Source: DATGWF01 sp035299585 (GTDB lineage Bacteria; Actinomycetota; Actinomycetes; Actinomycetales; Microbacteriaceae). From it: a stretch of 11,800 nt of DNA. Both the position numbers and the translations under genes were made by a program. Below, piece after piece: positions 1 to 6,406 of the stretch. The notes under the pieces were generated by a model. That model had not been told where the DNA came from and made no database searches. It saw only the letters and a program-made list of their open reading frames with translations. Numbering within the stretch: the first letter of the stretch is position 1; each line of letters begins with the position of its first letter. The stretch lies in assembly GCA_035299585.1 (NCBI GenBank), contig DATGWF010000017.1, positions 1 through 11,800 of the forward strand, written 5' to 3'.

Positions 1-380
1 ACGAGCGGGGCCTTCCGAATGTGTGGTTGCTCGGATGGTCGTTCGGCACCGAACTCATCCTGAAATACGGTCGTGAACTTCCCGACGTTCGCGGGTTCAT
101 TCTGCTGTCTCCGCCCTTGTATCGCGTGACTGCGGAGGAGCTCGCACGCTGGAGGGGCGATTCGCGACCGCTTCGCGCGTTCGTGCCCGAGTTCGACAGT
201 TTCCTCACGCCCACGCAAGCACGCTCCGGGTTCGCACCCATCGGGCACATCGACATCGTGCCGTTTGCGGAGTGCAAGCATCTCTGGGTCGGCGAAACTC
301 AAGCTCGGCAAGTAATCGACGCCGTCGCCGAGACCGTTGTTCCTGGCTCGAGCCCGCTTCCGACGGAGTGGTCGGACTAG
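1..380 (+). CDS. Alpha/beta hydrolase, C-terminal part (5' end outside window)
   Basis: The reading frame is open from the window edge (first full codon at base 3) to a TAG at 378-380, so the N-terminus is missing. The fragment starts just before the nucleophile elbow: GWSFG matches GxSxG, with Ser as the expected nucleophile. A later VPEFDSFLTP segment fits the strand carrying the acidic triad member, and CKHLWVGE near the C-terminus supplies the likely catalytic His. Together these indicate a small single-domain alpha/beta hydrolase of the dienelactone-hydrolase-like type, probably cytoplasmic. Substrate cannot be inferred. A GTG at 21 is in frame, but the Gly-x-Ser-x-Gly motif begins only a few codons later, so it cannot be the true start. 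The gene converges on the AI-2E gene and shares the CTAG at 377-380 with it. Family assignment is fairly sure; the precise enzyme is unknown. Confidence 0.8.
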   Translation, partial: ERGLPNVWLLGWSFGTELILKYGRELPDVRGFILLSPPLYRVTAEELARWRGDSRPLRAFVPEFDSFLTPTQARSGFAPIGHIDIVPFAECKHLWVGETQARQVIDAVAETVVPGSSPLPTEWSD

Positions 381-1438
381 CGTTCGTTTTGCCGTGGGAT
401 CACGATCTGTCGGATGATCAACAGCGCTGCCGCGGCCGCGGGAATCGCGATGAGCGCGCCCAAGACACCGAGCAATGATCCGCCAGCGAGTGCCGCGATA
501 AGCACCACCGCGCCGGGAACCTGCACCGCGCGGTTCATGATGTGCGGGCTGAGCACGTAGGCCTCGACCTGCATGTAGACGACGTAATAGATCGCCGCGA
601 CGAGGCCGGTCAACGGGCTACCAAGGCCCGGAATGAGCGATATCAGCACGATGAGGATCGAGCCACTCAAGGTACCGACGAGCGGGATGAGTGAGAAAAC
701 GAACGCGATGACCGCTAGCAGTACGGGGAACGGGGCCCGGATGATGCTGAGGAAGACGAAGCTTGCCGCGCCGTTGATGGCGGCGAGGGTGATTTGGCCG
801 ACCACGAATCGACCGACCGAGTCGGTGATCTGTTCGGTGAGCTCGACGAATCGCTCTCGCTTGCTCGCCGGGACAAGTTGCGCGGCACCGCGCTTGAAGG
901 ATGCGAGCGATGCGGTGAAGTAGAGGGTCAGGATGACTACGATGATGCCGCCGAACAAGCCGGACCCAATGCTGACGAGTGCACCGAGCACGCCACTGGC
1001 GAGTTGCGAGACGGCACCGGGGTCAGAGATGACGTTCGTGATGGAGGTGCTCACACTGTTGATGAGGCCTTGAAGGTCGAGCCAGGGAATCTCTCGTTGA
1101 ACCGAAGCGACCCAGCTCGCATCCGACGTCAGCGCGAGGACGTTGGGAAGCTCGCGCGTGAGTTTGGCGATTTCTTCCGCGACAATCGGGACGACCGCCC
1201 AAATGATTCCGGCGAGAAGTGCCAGTACAACGCCGAGCACGACGCCGATTGCGCCCTTGCGAGGGAGCCCGCGTCGTTCCAGCCAGTTCACGGCGGGGTC
1301 GAGGCCGAGCGCCAGGAACAGAGCAGCGCCGATGTAGGTGATGATGGTCGAGAGGCTGACGATCGAACTCAGAATGAGCCAACCGGCCCCAACGCCGAGG
1401 GTGCCGACGAGTCCGATGCGGAATGCACTGAATCGCAT
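377..1438 (-). CDS. AI-2E/PerM (UPF0118) family membrane transporter
   Basis: A 353-residue polytopic membrane protein of typical family length. Hydrophobic segments lie at about residues 8-28, 31-46, 63-84, 148-175, 211-233, 237-269, 276-292 and 309-345. The family signature near the C-terminus is clear: PHIMNRAVQVPGAVVLIAAL (298-317), followed by GGSLLGVLGALIAIP. An earlier GLDPAVNWLERRG (45-57) and the SLIPLVGT segment (249-256) also fit. Members export small solutes; E. coli TqsA exports autoinducer-2, and others have been linked to Na+/H+ exchange, so the substrate here is open. The frame is open upstream to 1513, but the ATG at 1438-1436 is preferred because AAAGGAGA lies 4 nt upstream and the extension is polar and unlike the family N-terminus. 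It is divergent from the 592-residue gene and convergent with the hydrolase. Confidence 0.88.
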   Translation of the reverse strand: MRFSAFRIGLVGTLGVGAGWLILSSIVSLSTIITYIGAALFLALGLDPAVNWLERRGLPRKGAIGVVLGVVLALLAGIIWAVVPIVAEEIAKLTRELPNVLALTSDASWVASVQREIPWLDLQGLINSVSTSITNVISDPGAVSQLASGVLGALVSIGSGLFGGIIVVILTLYFTASLASFKRGAAQLVPASKRERFVELTEQITDSVGRFVVGQITLAAINGAASFVFLSIIRAPFPVLLAVIAFVFSLIPLVGTLSGSILIVLISLIPGLGSPLTGLVAAIYYVVYMQVEAYVLSPHIMNRAVQVPGAVVLIAALAGGSLLGVLGALIAIPAAAAALLIIRQIVIPRQNER

Positions 1439-1442
1439 GGGG

Positions 1443-1450
1443 TCTCCTTT
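1443..1450 (-). promoter_or_regulatory. Ribosome binding site deciding the AI-2E start
   Basis: Read on the minus strand this is AAAGGAGA followed by CCCC and then ATG. It is a strong Shine-Dalgarno match at normal distance and fixes the start at 1438 rather than at the upstream open-frame limit of 1513. Confidence 0.75.
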
Positions 1451-1554
1451 GAAGCCGAGTTCTTGACAGCACCTTACGCCATCAGCCCCGGCCGTCTGGC
1501 GTTCACCCAGCATTCCCCGGTATCGTGGGGGGTTCGACCAACACGGAAGGAAAA

Positions 1555-1570
1555 CGGGCCCACTGGCCCG
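1555..1570 (+). promoter_or_regulatory. Short GC hairpin directly upstream of a ribosome binding site
   Basis: CGGGCC (1555-1560), a CACT loop and GGCCCG (1565-1570) form a perfect 6-bp all-GC stem with a 4-nt loop. The AAAGGG ribosome binding site begins at the very next base (1571). There is no T-run, so it is not an intrinsic terminator. In mRNA it could influence access to the ribosome binding site of the 592-residue protein. The hairpin is seen; any regulatory role is inference, and short GC stems are common at this base composition. Confidence 0.4.
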
Positions 1571-1576
1571 AAAGGG
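1571..1576 (+). promoter_or_regulatory. Ribosome binding site for the GTG start at 1582
   Basis: AAAGGG lies 5 nt before the GTG at 1582. The alternative in-frame GTG at 1525 has no purine-rich stretch at useful distance, and the extra 19 residues it would add are polar and precede the first membrane segment. The downstream GTG is therefore the better start. Confidence 0.55.
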
Positions 1577-1581
1577 TTCTC

Positions 1582-3360
1582 GTGCGTCTTGTACTCAGTA
1601 TCACCGCGTTTTGCCTCGCGTTCGTTTTTCTCGGCGCCGGCGTCGTTCAGCGGACAATTTTTCTGCAGCCTGGGAGCATCACCCAGGCCATTTCCGGCGC
1701 TACCGATGCCCTGTACACGGTCATTTCGCCTGAGGTTCTTGGAAAGAATCCCGGCATCCCCACTGTGACCGCCCGTGGATCGGGGGCAACCGTCGTTGCC
1801 TATGGCCGAACCGATGATGTCTTGGCCTGGATTGGAGCGGCACCATACAACGCTGTGACGCTTCGGGATGGAGCTGTCACCTCGGAGACCGTGACGCCGG
1901 AGCAACCCGCCGAATCGGTGAACCCGCAACCGCTGACGGGCAGTCCCGCCGGAAGTGACCTGTGGCTTGCTGAAGGGGTCGGCGAGGGGCTCGCGTCCGT
2001 GACCTCGGCCCTTCCGCCGGGGTACTCAGCGATTGTTGCCGGCGACGGCCAGAGTCCTGCGCCGGGCGATGTCATCGTGGCTTGGCCAATCGATAACGCC
2101 ACCCCGTGGGTGGGCCCCCTGCTTGTCCTCGGTGCCCTATTGTTCATTGCCGGCGGTGCGTTGTTCTGGCTGCACTGGAAAGACCACCACCGTGCCGGCC
2201 CGCGCCGACGCGGACCTTCGGCTCTCGAAGAATCAGCGCCTCCGCGACCCCGGGTCGGTCCGGCCCCCAAACGTCGCGAGCTTGGTCCGGCGCGCGGTCG
2301 TCGTACGCGCTTCCGCGTCGTCGCCGCGTTGACGCTCCCCGTTGTCCTGTCGGGATGCTCGGCGGAGTACTGGCCGGGCGCACCTGCAGCTGAATCGAGC
2401 GCGACTCCTTCACCGACGATTTCCTCTGCCGACGGGCTCAACACCCTTCAGCCGGCGGTGACGGTTCCGCAGATGGAGCGAATTCTCGGGGAGATTGCCG
2501 CTTTCGCGGTGAGCGCAGACAAGGCGCTCACAGCGGACCGACTCCCCGAACGTTTCGCCGGCCCAGCTTTGGCGGCGCGTGCGGCCAACTATGCCATTCG
2601 TGCCAAGAAGGCCGACTATCCGGCGCCGACCGACATTCCGGCAAAGCCGCTCACCATCACGCTTCCGCAACAGACGGACCGGGCATGGCCGAGACTCGTC
2701 ATGACGGTGACCCAGAACGAGGCCGACAGCTCGCTTCCGCCGGTCGCGCTCGTCATGTTGCAGAACAGTCCGCGCGACAACTACCACGTGTATTACGCGA
2801 TCACCCTGGTGCCGAATGCACAATCGCCCGAGCTCGCACCCGCAAACGTCGGAGCCCCGAGGGTTGCTCCCGACTCGAAGCTCACCAAAATCGAGCCGGC
2901 TCAACTCGCCGGCGCGTATTCGAGCATCCTCAATGCCGACACCGCGAGTGAGTTCGCTGATGTCTTCCAGGTCGACGGTGACACGCTGAGGCAGCAGCTC
3001 GGAGTGGCCGGTCAAGCCGCGATCCGTTCGCAGCTTCCCGCAAATTCGGCGATTGCCTTTGGCGCGAATCCGGGGAATGGGCCGGTGCTCGCCCTCGCGA
3101 CGAACGACGCGGGCGCGATCGTGGCGGTGCAGGTCGACCAACTGCGACGCATCACCCCCACCGACGGCGGAGTCGTCGGCTTTGCGGAGGGTTCACCGTC
3201 GGCGTTGCTGTCGGGCTTTGCCGCGAAGAGTCCGCGCGGTGTGCAGTCGGTGAGTGGCCTCCAACTCCTCGTCTATGTCCCGGCCGTGGACTCTCAAGAA
3301 CCGATTCGCATCCTCGGGTGGACCGAGAGTTTGATTGCTGCAGGGGAGATTCCGGGATGA
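1582..3360 (+). CDS. Envelope protein of unknown function: two membrane segments fused to a lipobox-led extracytoplasmic domain
   Basis: I do not recognise a named domain. From the GTG at 1582 it has 592 residues. A first membrane segment (about 2-27) is followed by a roughly 150-residue soluble part that is probably extracytoplasmic. A second membrane segment (about 176-198) leads to an Arg/Pro-rich linker (about 200-243) that is probably cytoplasmic. A third, short hydrophobic stretch (about 245-258) ends in LPVVLSGC, with Cys259 encoded at 2356-2358; this looks like a lipoprotein signal peptide with lipobox. A Ser/Thr/Pro-rich stretch and a soluble domain of about 300 residues follow. The frame is continuous, with no stop and no ATG or GTG between the second membrane segment and the lipobox, so it is one polypeptide as sequenced. 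Its TGA overlaps the start of the thioredoxin-TPR gene (ATGA), implying coupled translation. It could be a three-pass membrane protein or, if cleaved by signal peptidase II, yield a separate lipoprotein. Real gene: sure; function unknown. Confidence 0.8.
   Translation: MRLVLSITAFCLAFVFLGAGVVQRTIFLQPGSITQAISGATDALYTVISPEVLGKNPGIPTVTARGSGATVVAYGRTDDVLAWIGAAPYNAVTLRDGAVTSETVTPEQPAESVNPQPLTGSPAGSDLWLAEGVGEGLASVTSALPPGYSAIVAGDGQSPAPGDVIVAWPIDNATPWVGPLLVLGALLFIAGGALFWLHWKDHHRAGPRRRGPSALEESAPPRPRVGPAPKRRELGPARGRRTRFRVVAALTLPVVLSGCSAEYWPGAPAAESSATPSPTISSADGLNTLQPAVTVPQMERILGEIAAFAVSADKALTADRLPERFAGPALAARAANYAIRAKKADYPAPTDIPAKPLTITLPQQTDRAWPRLVMTVTQNEADSSLPPVALVMLQNSPRDNYHVYYAITLVPNAQSPELAPANVGAPRVAPDSKLTKIEPAQLAGAYSSILNADTASEFADVFQVDGDTLRQQLGVAGQAAIRSQLPANSAIAFGANPGNGPVLALATNDAGAIVAVQVDQLRRITPTDGGVVGFAEGSPSALLSGFAAKSPRGVQSVSGLQLLVYVPAVDSQEPIRILGWTESLIAAGEIPG
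3343..3349 (+). promoter_or_regulatory. Ribosome binding site of the thioredoxin-TPR gene
   Basis: GGGGAGA lies 7 nt before the ATG at 3357 and inside the 3' end of the preceding gene. It supports the ATG that overlaps the upstream TGA, rather than the earlier in-frame codon at 3318 or the second ATG at 3363. Confidence 0.7.
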
Positions 3361-4271
3361 CCATGAATCCGAATGGACCGGCGCTTCGCGGCGCGGTTGA
3401 TTTGTCTGGGCTCGGTGCGAAACCGCGCACGACCGCGCAGTCCGCACCTCAGGGCGCGCATCCGGGAATCGTCGAGGGAACCGACGCGAATTTTGCCGCG
3501 ATTGTCGAGTTGTCGAAGACGGTTCCGGTCGTTGTCGACCTGTGGGCGACGTGGTGCGGCCCCTGCGTGCAGCTTTCACCGATCCTCGAAAAGTTGGTCA
3601 TCGAGGCCGATGGGCGCCTCGTGCTTGCCAAGGTCGATGTCGACGCCAATCCCGGTTTGGCGGGGGCCTTTGGTGCGCAATCCATCCCCACGGTTGTGGG
3701 TCTCGTCGGAGGGCAACCGGTCGAGCTGTTTACGGGGGCCATCCCCGAGGCACAGGTGCGGGAGGTGTTCGCGCAACTGCTCGCACTCGCTGCGCAACAC
3801 GGCGTGACGGGATCGATTCCTGTCGATGGCGAGACGCCGGCGGAGGTTGAGGACCCGGTGAATCCGCACTTTCAGGCAGCCTTCGACGCGATTGAGGCAG
3901 CTGACTATCCCGCTGCCGCGGCCGCATATCGTGCCGCCTTGGCTGAGAATCCGCGCGACAGTGACGCGAGTGCCGGTTTGGCGCAAGTGAACCTGCTTGA
4001 GCGGTTGCACGGCAAGACCCTCGACGCGATTCGGAACGCCGCGGCCCTCAATCCGACAGACGTCTCGGCTCAGCTCGACGTCGCTGACCTCGACCTCTCC
4101 GGCGGGCACGTCGAAGACGCATTTGCCAGACTGCTCGACCTGTTCAAGACGGCGTCAGCCGACGACCGTCAGGTCATCCGTGCGCGCCTCCTCGAGCTGT
4201 TCGAAGTGGTCGGGCTCACTGACCCCCGTGTGAACGCCGCACGCACGGCGCTCGCGTCGCTGTTGTACTAG
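3357..4271 (+). CDS. cnoX: Thioredoxin-TPR protein, CnoX/YbbN-like co-chaperone
   Basis: A 304-residue cytoplasmic protein. Residues about 35-145 are a thioredoxin fold with an intact WCGPC active site at 66-70 and a cis-Pro loop (SIPT, Pro at about 111). Residues about 168-304 are an alpha-helical TPR-like region typical of the CnoX/YbbN family, with NPHFQAAFDAIEAADYPAA and a second helical pair ending in RVNAARTALASLL. The actinobacterial N-terminal motif RGAVDLSGL is also present. Family members protect unfolding proteins, handing substrates to chaperones. E. coli CnoX lacks a full active CxxC, whereas this one keeps both cysteines and may therefore be redox active. The ATG overlaps the preceding TGA by ATGA, so it is co-translated with the membrane protein. 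It converges on glgB with a CTAG stop overlap. Family is confident; the gene symbol is by family only. Confidence 0.87.
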   Translation: MTMNPNGPALRGAVDLSGLGAKPRTTAQSAPQGAHPGIVEGTDANFAAIVELSKTVPVVVDLWATWCGPCVQLSPILEKLVIEADGRLVLAKVDVDANPGLAGAFGAQSIPTVVGLVGGQPVELFTGAIPEAQVREVFAQLLALAAQHGVTGSIPVDGETPAEVEDPVNPHFQAAFDAIEAADYPAAAAAYRAALAENPRDSDASAGLAQVNLLERLHGKTLDAIRNAAALNPTDVSAQLDVADLDLSGGHVEDAFARLLDLFKTASADDRQVIRARLLELFEVVGLTDPRVNAARTALASLLY

Positions 4272-6406
4272 CGGCCGCTCGGACGGAGCCAGAGTGCCCC
4301 CAGCGGCGGGAGCCGAAGTGGTGCCGAGTGTGCGCGGCCGGCCCACGGGGTCTCGGTCACCGTTAAGGTACCGAGGTTCCCAACGCCTGAGCCGCCAAAT
4401 TCGACGCCGTCCGAATTGAGCACTTCGTTCCATTCGCCGCCCGAGGGGAAGGCAACCCGGTAGTCCTCGTGCGGGTGGCCGGCGAAATTGACGACGCATA
4501 CGAGCGGGACATGGTTCGCGTCGTATCGGGCGAAGGCGATGACGTTGTCGCGTGAAGCGCCGCCCTCGAGCCATTCGAAGCCGCGCGGCTCGGTATCGCG
4601 CTGCCAGAGCGCCGGCGTCGCGCGATAGAGGGTGTTCAGTCGGGCGACGAATCGTTGCAGTTCGGCGTGCGGGGCATGCTCGAGTAGCCACCAGTCCAGG
4701 CTGCGATGCTCACTCCACTCCGCACGCTGTCCGAACTCTTGGCCCATGAACAGGAGCTTCTTTCCGGGGTGCGCCCACATGAATGCGAGATAGGCCCGCA
4801 GGTTTGCCAACTGTTGCCAGTCGTCGCCGGGCATTTTGGCCAGCAGTGACCCCTTGCCGTGCACGACCTCGTCGTGGCTGATCGGCAGGATGAACTGCTC
4901 GCTCCAGGCATAGGCCAGTGAGAAGGTCAGTTCGTTGTGGTGATACGAGCGGTATGCCGGGTCCCGCTGCATGTACTGCAGGCTGTCATGCATCCACCCC
5001 ATGTTCCACTTGAGACCGAATCCGAGGCCGTCGTGATCGGTGGGTCGCGTGACGCCGGGCCACGCCGTGGATTCTTCAGCAATCATGACGACGCCGGGGG
5101 AACGGCGGTACGCGGTCGCATTGGTCTCCTGGAGGAATCTGATGGCCTCGAGGTGCTCCCGACCGCCGTGCTCATTCGGCACCCATTCGCCGTCTGCGCG
5201 GGAATAATCCAGATAGAGCATGGATGCGACGGCGTCGACACGGAGGCCGTCGACATGGAACTCTTCGAGCCAGTACAGCGCGTTCGCAACGAGGAAGTTC
5301 CGTACGTGCGGATTGCCGTAATCAAAGACGAGCGTGCCCCAATCCGGCTGCTCGCCGCGCCGGGGATCGGGATGCTCATAGAGCGGTTCGCCGTCGAAGC
5401 GCGCGAGGGCGAACTCATCCTTCGGGAAGTGGCCGGGAACCCAGTCGAGGATGACCCCGATTCCGGCTCGATGGAGTTCGTCGATGAGGAACCTGAGGTC
5501 GTCGGGGGAGCCGAACCGTGCCGTCGGCGCGTAGTAACCGCTGACCTGGTACCCCCAAGAGCCACCGAACGGGTGTTCGGCGAGCGGCAGGAACTCGACG
5601 TGCGTATAGCCAAGCTCGCGGACATACTCGATGAGCGCCGGGGCCGCCTCGCGGTATCCGAGACCCGGTCGCCAGCTGCCCAAGTGCACCTCGTACACGC
5701 TCATCGGGGCGTCGTGGGCATTTCGGGCGGCTCGCTGCAGCATCCACTCGGTATCCCGCCAGTCATACTGCGATTGCGTGATTCGCGAAGCGGTCGCCGG
5801 CGGTTCCTCCGCGGCGCGTGCCATCGGATCAGCCTTGAGTCGCCAGTGTCCGTCGCGGCCGAGGATCTCGAACTTGTAGGTCTGCCCTGCTCGGGCTTCT
5901 GGAATGAAGAGCTCCCACACGCCGCTCGTGCCGAGTGACCGCATCGCGTGGCGACGACCGTCCCACGCGTTCATCTCGCCGCACACTCGAACCGCGCGGG
6001 CCCGAGGCGCCCACACGGTGAACGCGACGCCAGGGGTGCCTTCATGGGTCATGACGCGCGCACCGAGGGCATGCCAGAGCTCCTCGTGACGACCTTCGGC
6101 GATGAGATGCAGGTCCAATTCCCCGAGGGTTGGCGTGAAGCGATACGGGTCGTCGGTGACCCAGTCCGGGCTGTCGCTGTAACTCGCCCGAATGCGGTGC
6201 TCGCGCGGGATCGCCGAAGCGCGCAGCTCCCACAGGCCGCGCTCATGATGGGTCATCGGCCACGACACTCCTCCCGCCTCCACGCTGACCGCGGTCGCCA
6301 GCGGACGGAGCGCCCGAACGACGTCCTCTTCGCCGAGGTGATGCCAACCGAGGTATTCGTGCGGGTCGTGGTACACGCCGTCTGCGATGCGTTGTTCGAT
6401 GGTCAT
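4268..6406 (-). CDS. glgB: 1,4-alpha-glucan branching enzyme GlgB (GH13)
   Basis: A 712-residue enzyme that cuts alpha-1,4-glucan chains and reattaches them as alpha-1,6 branches. An N-terminal beta domain (about 10-100) and a CBM48 module (about 105-200) precede the GH13 barrel (about 235-590); a C-terminal beta domain closes the protein. Catalytic regions are intact: DWVPGHF (321-327), GLRVDAVASM (nucleophile Asp391), IAEEST (acid/base Glu444) and LPISHDEV (His511, Asp512). The WGYQVSGYYAPTARFG block is typical of GlgB. Length is near the family norm. The ATG at 6406-6404 overlaps the glgE TGA as ATGA, and GAGG at 6417-6414 lies 7 nt upstream. It is the last gene of the glucan operon; with GlgE it would build branched glucan in the cytoplasm. 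Its TAG shares CTAG with the convergent thioredoxin-TPR gene, leaving no room for an intrinsic terminator between them. Confidence 0.97.
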   Translation of the reverse strand: MTIEQRIADGVYHDPHEYLGWHHLGEEDVVRALRPLATAVSVEAGGVSWPMTHHERGLWELRASAIPREHRIRASYSDSPDWVTDDPYRFTPTLGELDLHLIAEGRHEELWHALGARVMTHEGTPGVAFTVWAPRARAVRVCGEMNAWDGRRHAMRSLGTSGVWELFIPEARAGQTYKFEILGRDGHWRLKADPMARAAEEPPATASRITQSQYDWRDTEWMLQRAARNAHDAPMSVYEVHLGSWRPGLGYREAAPALIEYVRELGYTHVEFLPLAEHPFGGSWGYQVSGYYAPTARFGSPDDLRFLIDELHRAGIGVILDWVPGHFPKDEFALARFDGEPLYEHPDPRRGEQPDWGTLVFDYGNPHVRNFLVANALYWLEEFHVDGLRVDAVASMLYLDYSRADGEWVPNEHGGREHLEAIRFLQETNATAYRRSPGVVMIAEESTAWPGVTRPTDHDGLGFGLKWNMGWMHDSLQYMQRDPAYRSYHHNELTFSLAYAWSEQFILPISHDEVVHGKGSLLAKMPGDDWQQLANLRAYLAFMWAHPGKKLLFMGQEFGQRAEWSEHRSLDWWLLEHAPHAELQRFVARLNTLYRATPALWQRDTEPRGFEWLEGGASRDNVIAFARYDANHVPLVCVVNFAGHPHEDYRVAFPSGGEWNEVLNSDGVEFGGSGVGNLGTLTVTETPWAGRAHSAPLRLPPLGALWLRPSGR

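Noticed and set aside
1463..1468. Perfect TTGACA hexamer on the + strand in the gap between the AI-2E gene and the 592-residue gene
   Set aside because: At 16-18 bp downstream the sequence is C/G-rich (around 1485-1492) with no -10-like hexamer, so I do not call a promoter.
794..1768. Long + strand open frame opposite the AI-2E gene
   Set aside because: Highly charged, low-complexity translation with no recognisable domain; it lies antisense to a clear membrane protein gene and is a GC-driven shadow.
4271..4280. GCGGCCGC palindrome right after the convergent CTAG, as a possible terminator
   Set aside because: It is an 8-bp palindrome without a loop or T-run and lies within the glgB coding sequence.
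4937..5938. Open frame of 333 residues on the + strand inside glgB
   Set aside because: Antisense to conserved GH13 catalytic regions, with no family signature or sensible ribosome binding site; a shadow frame.
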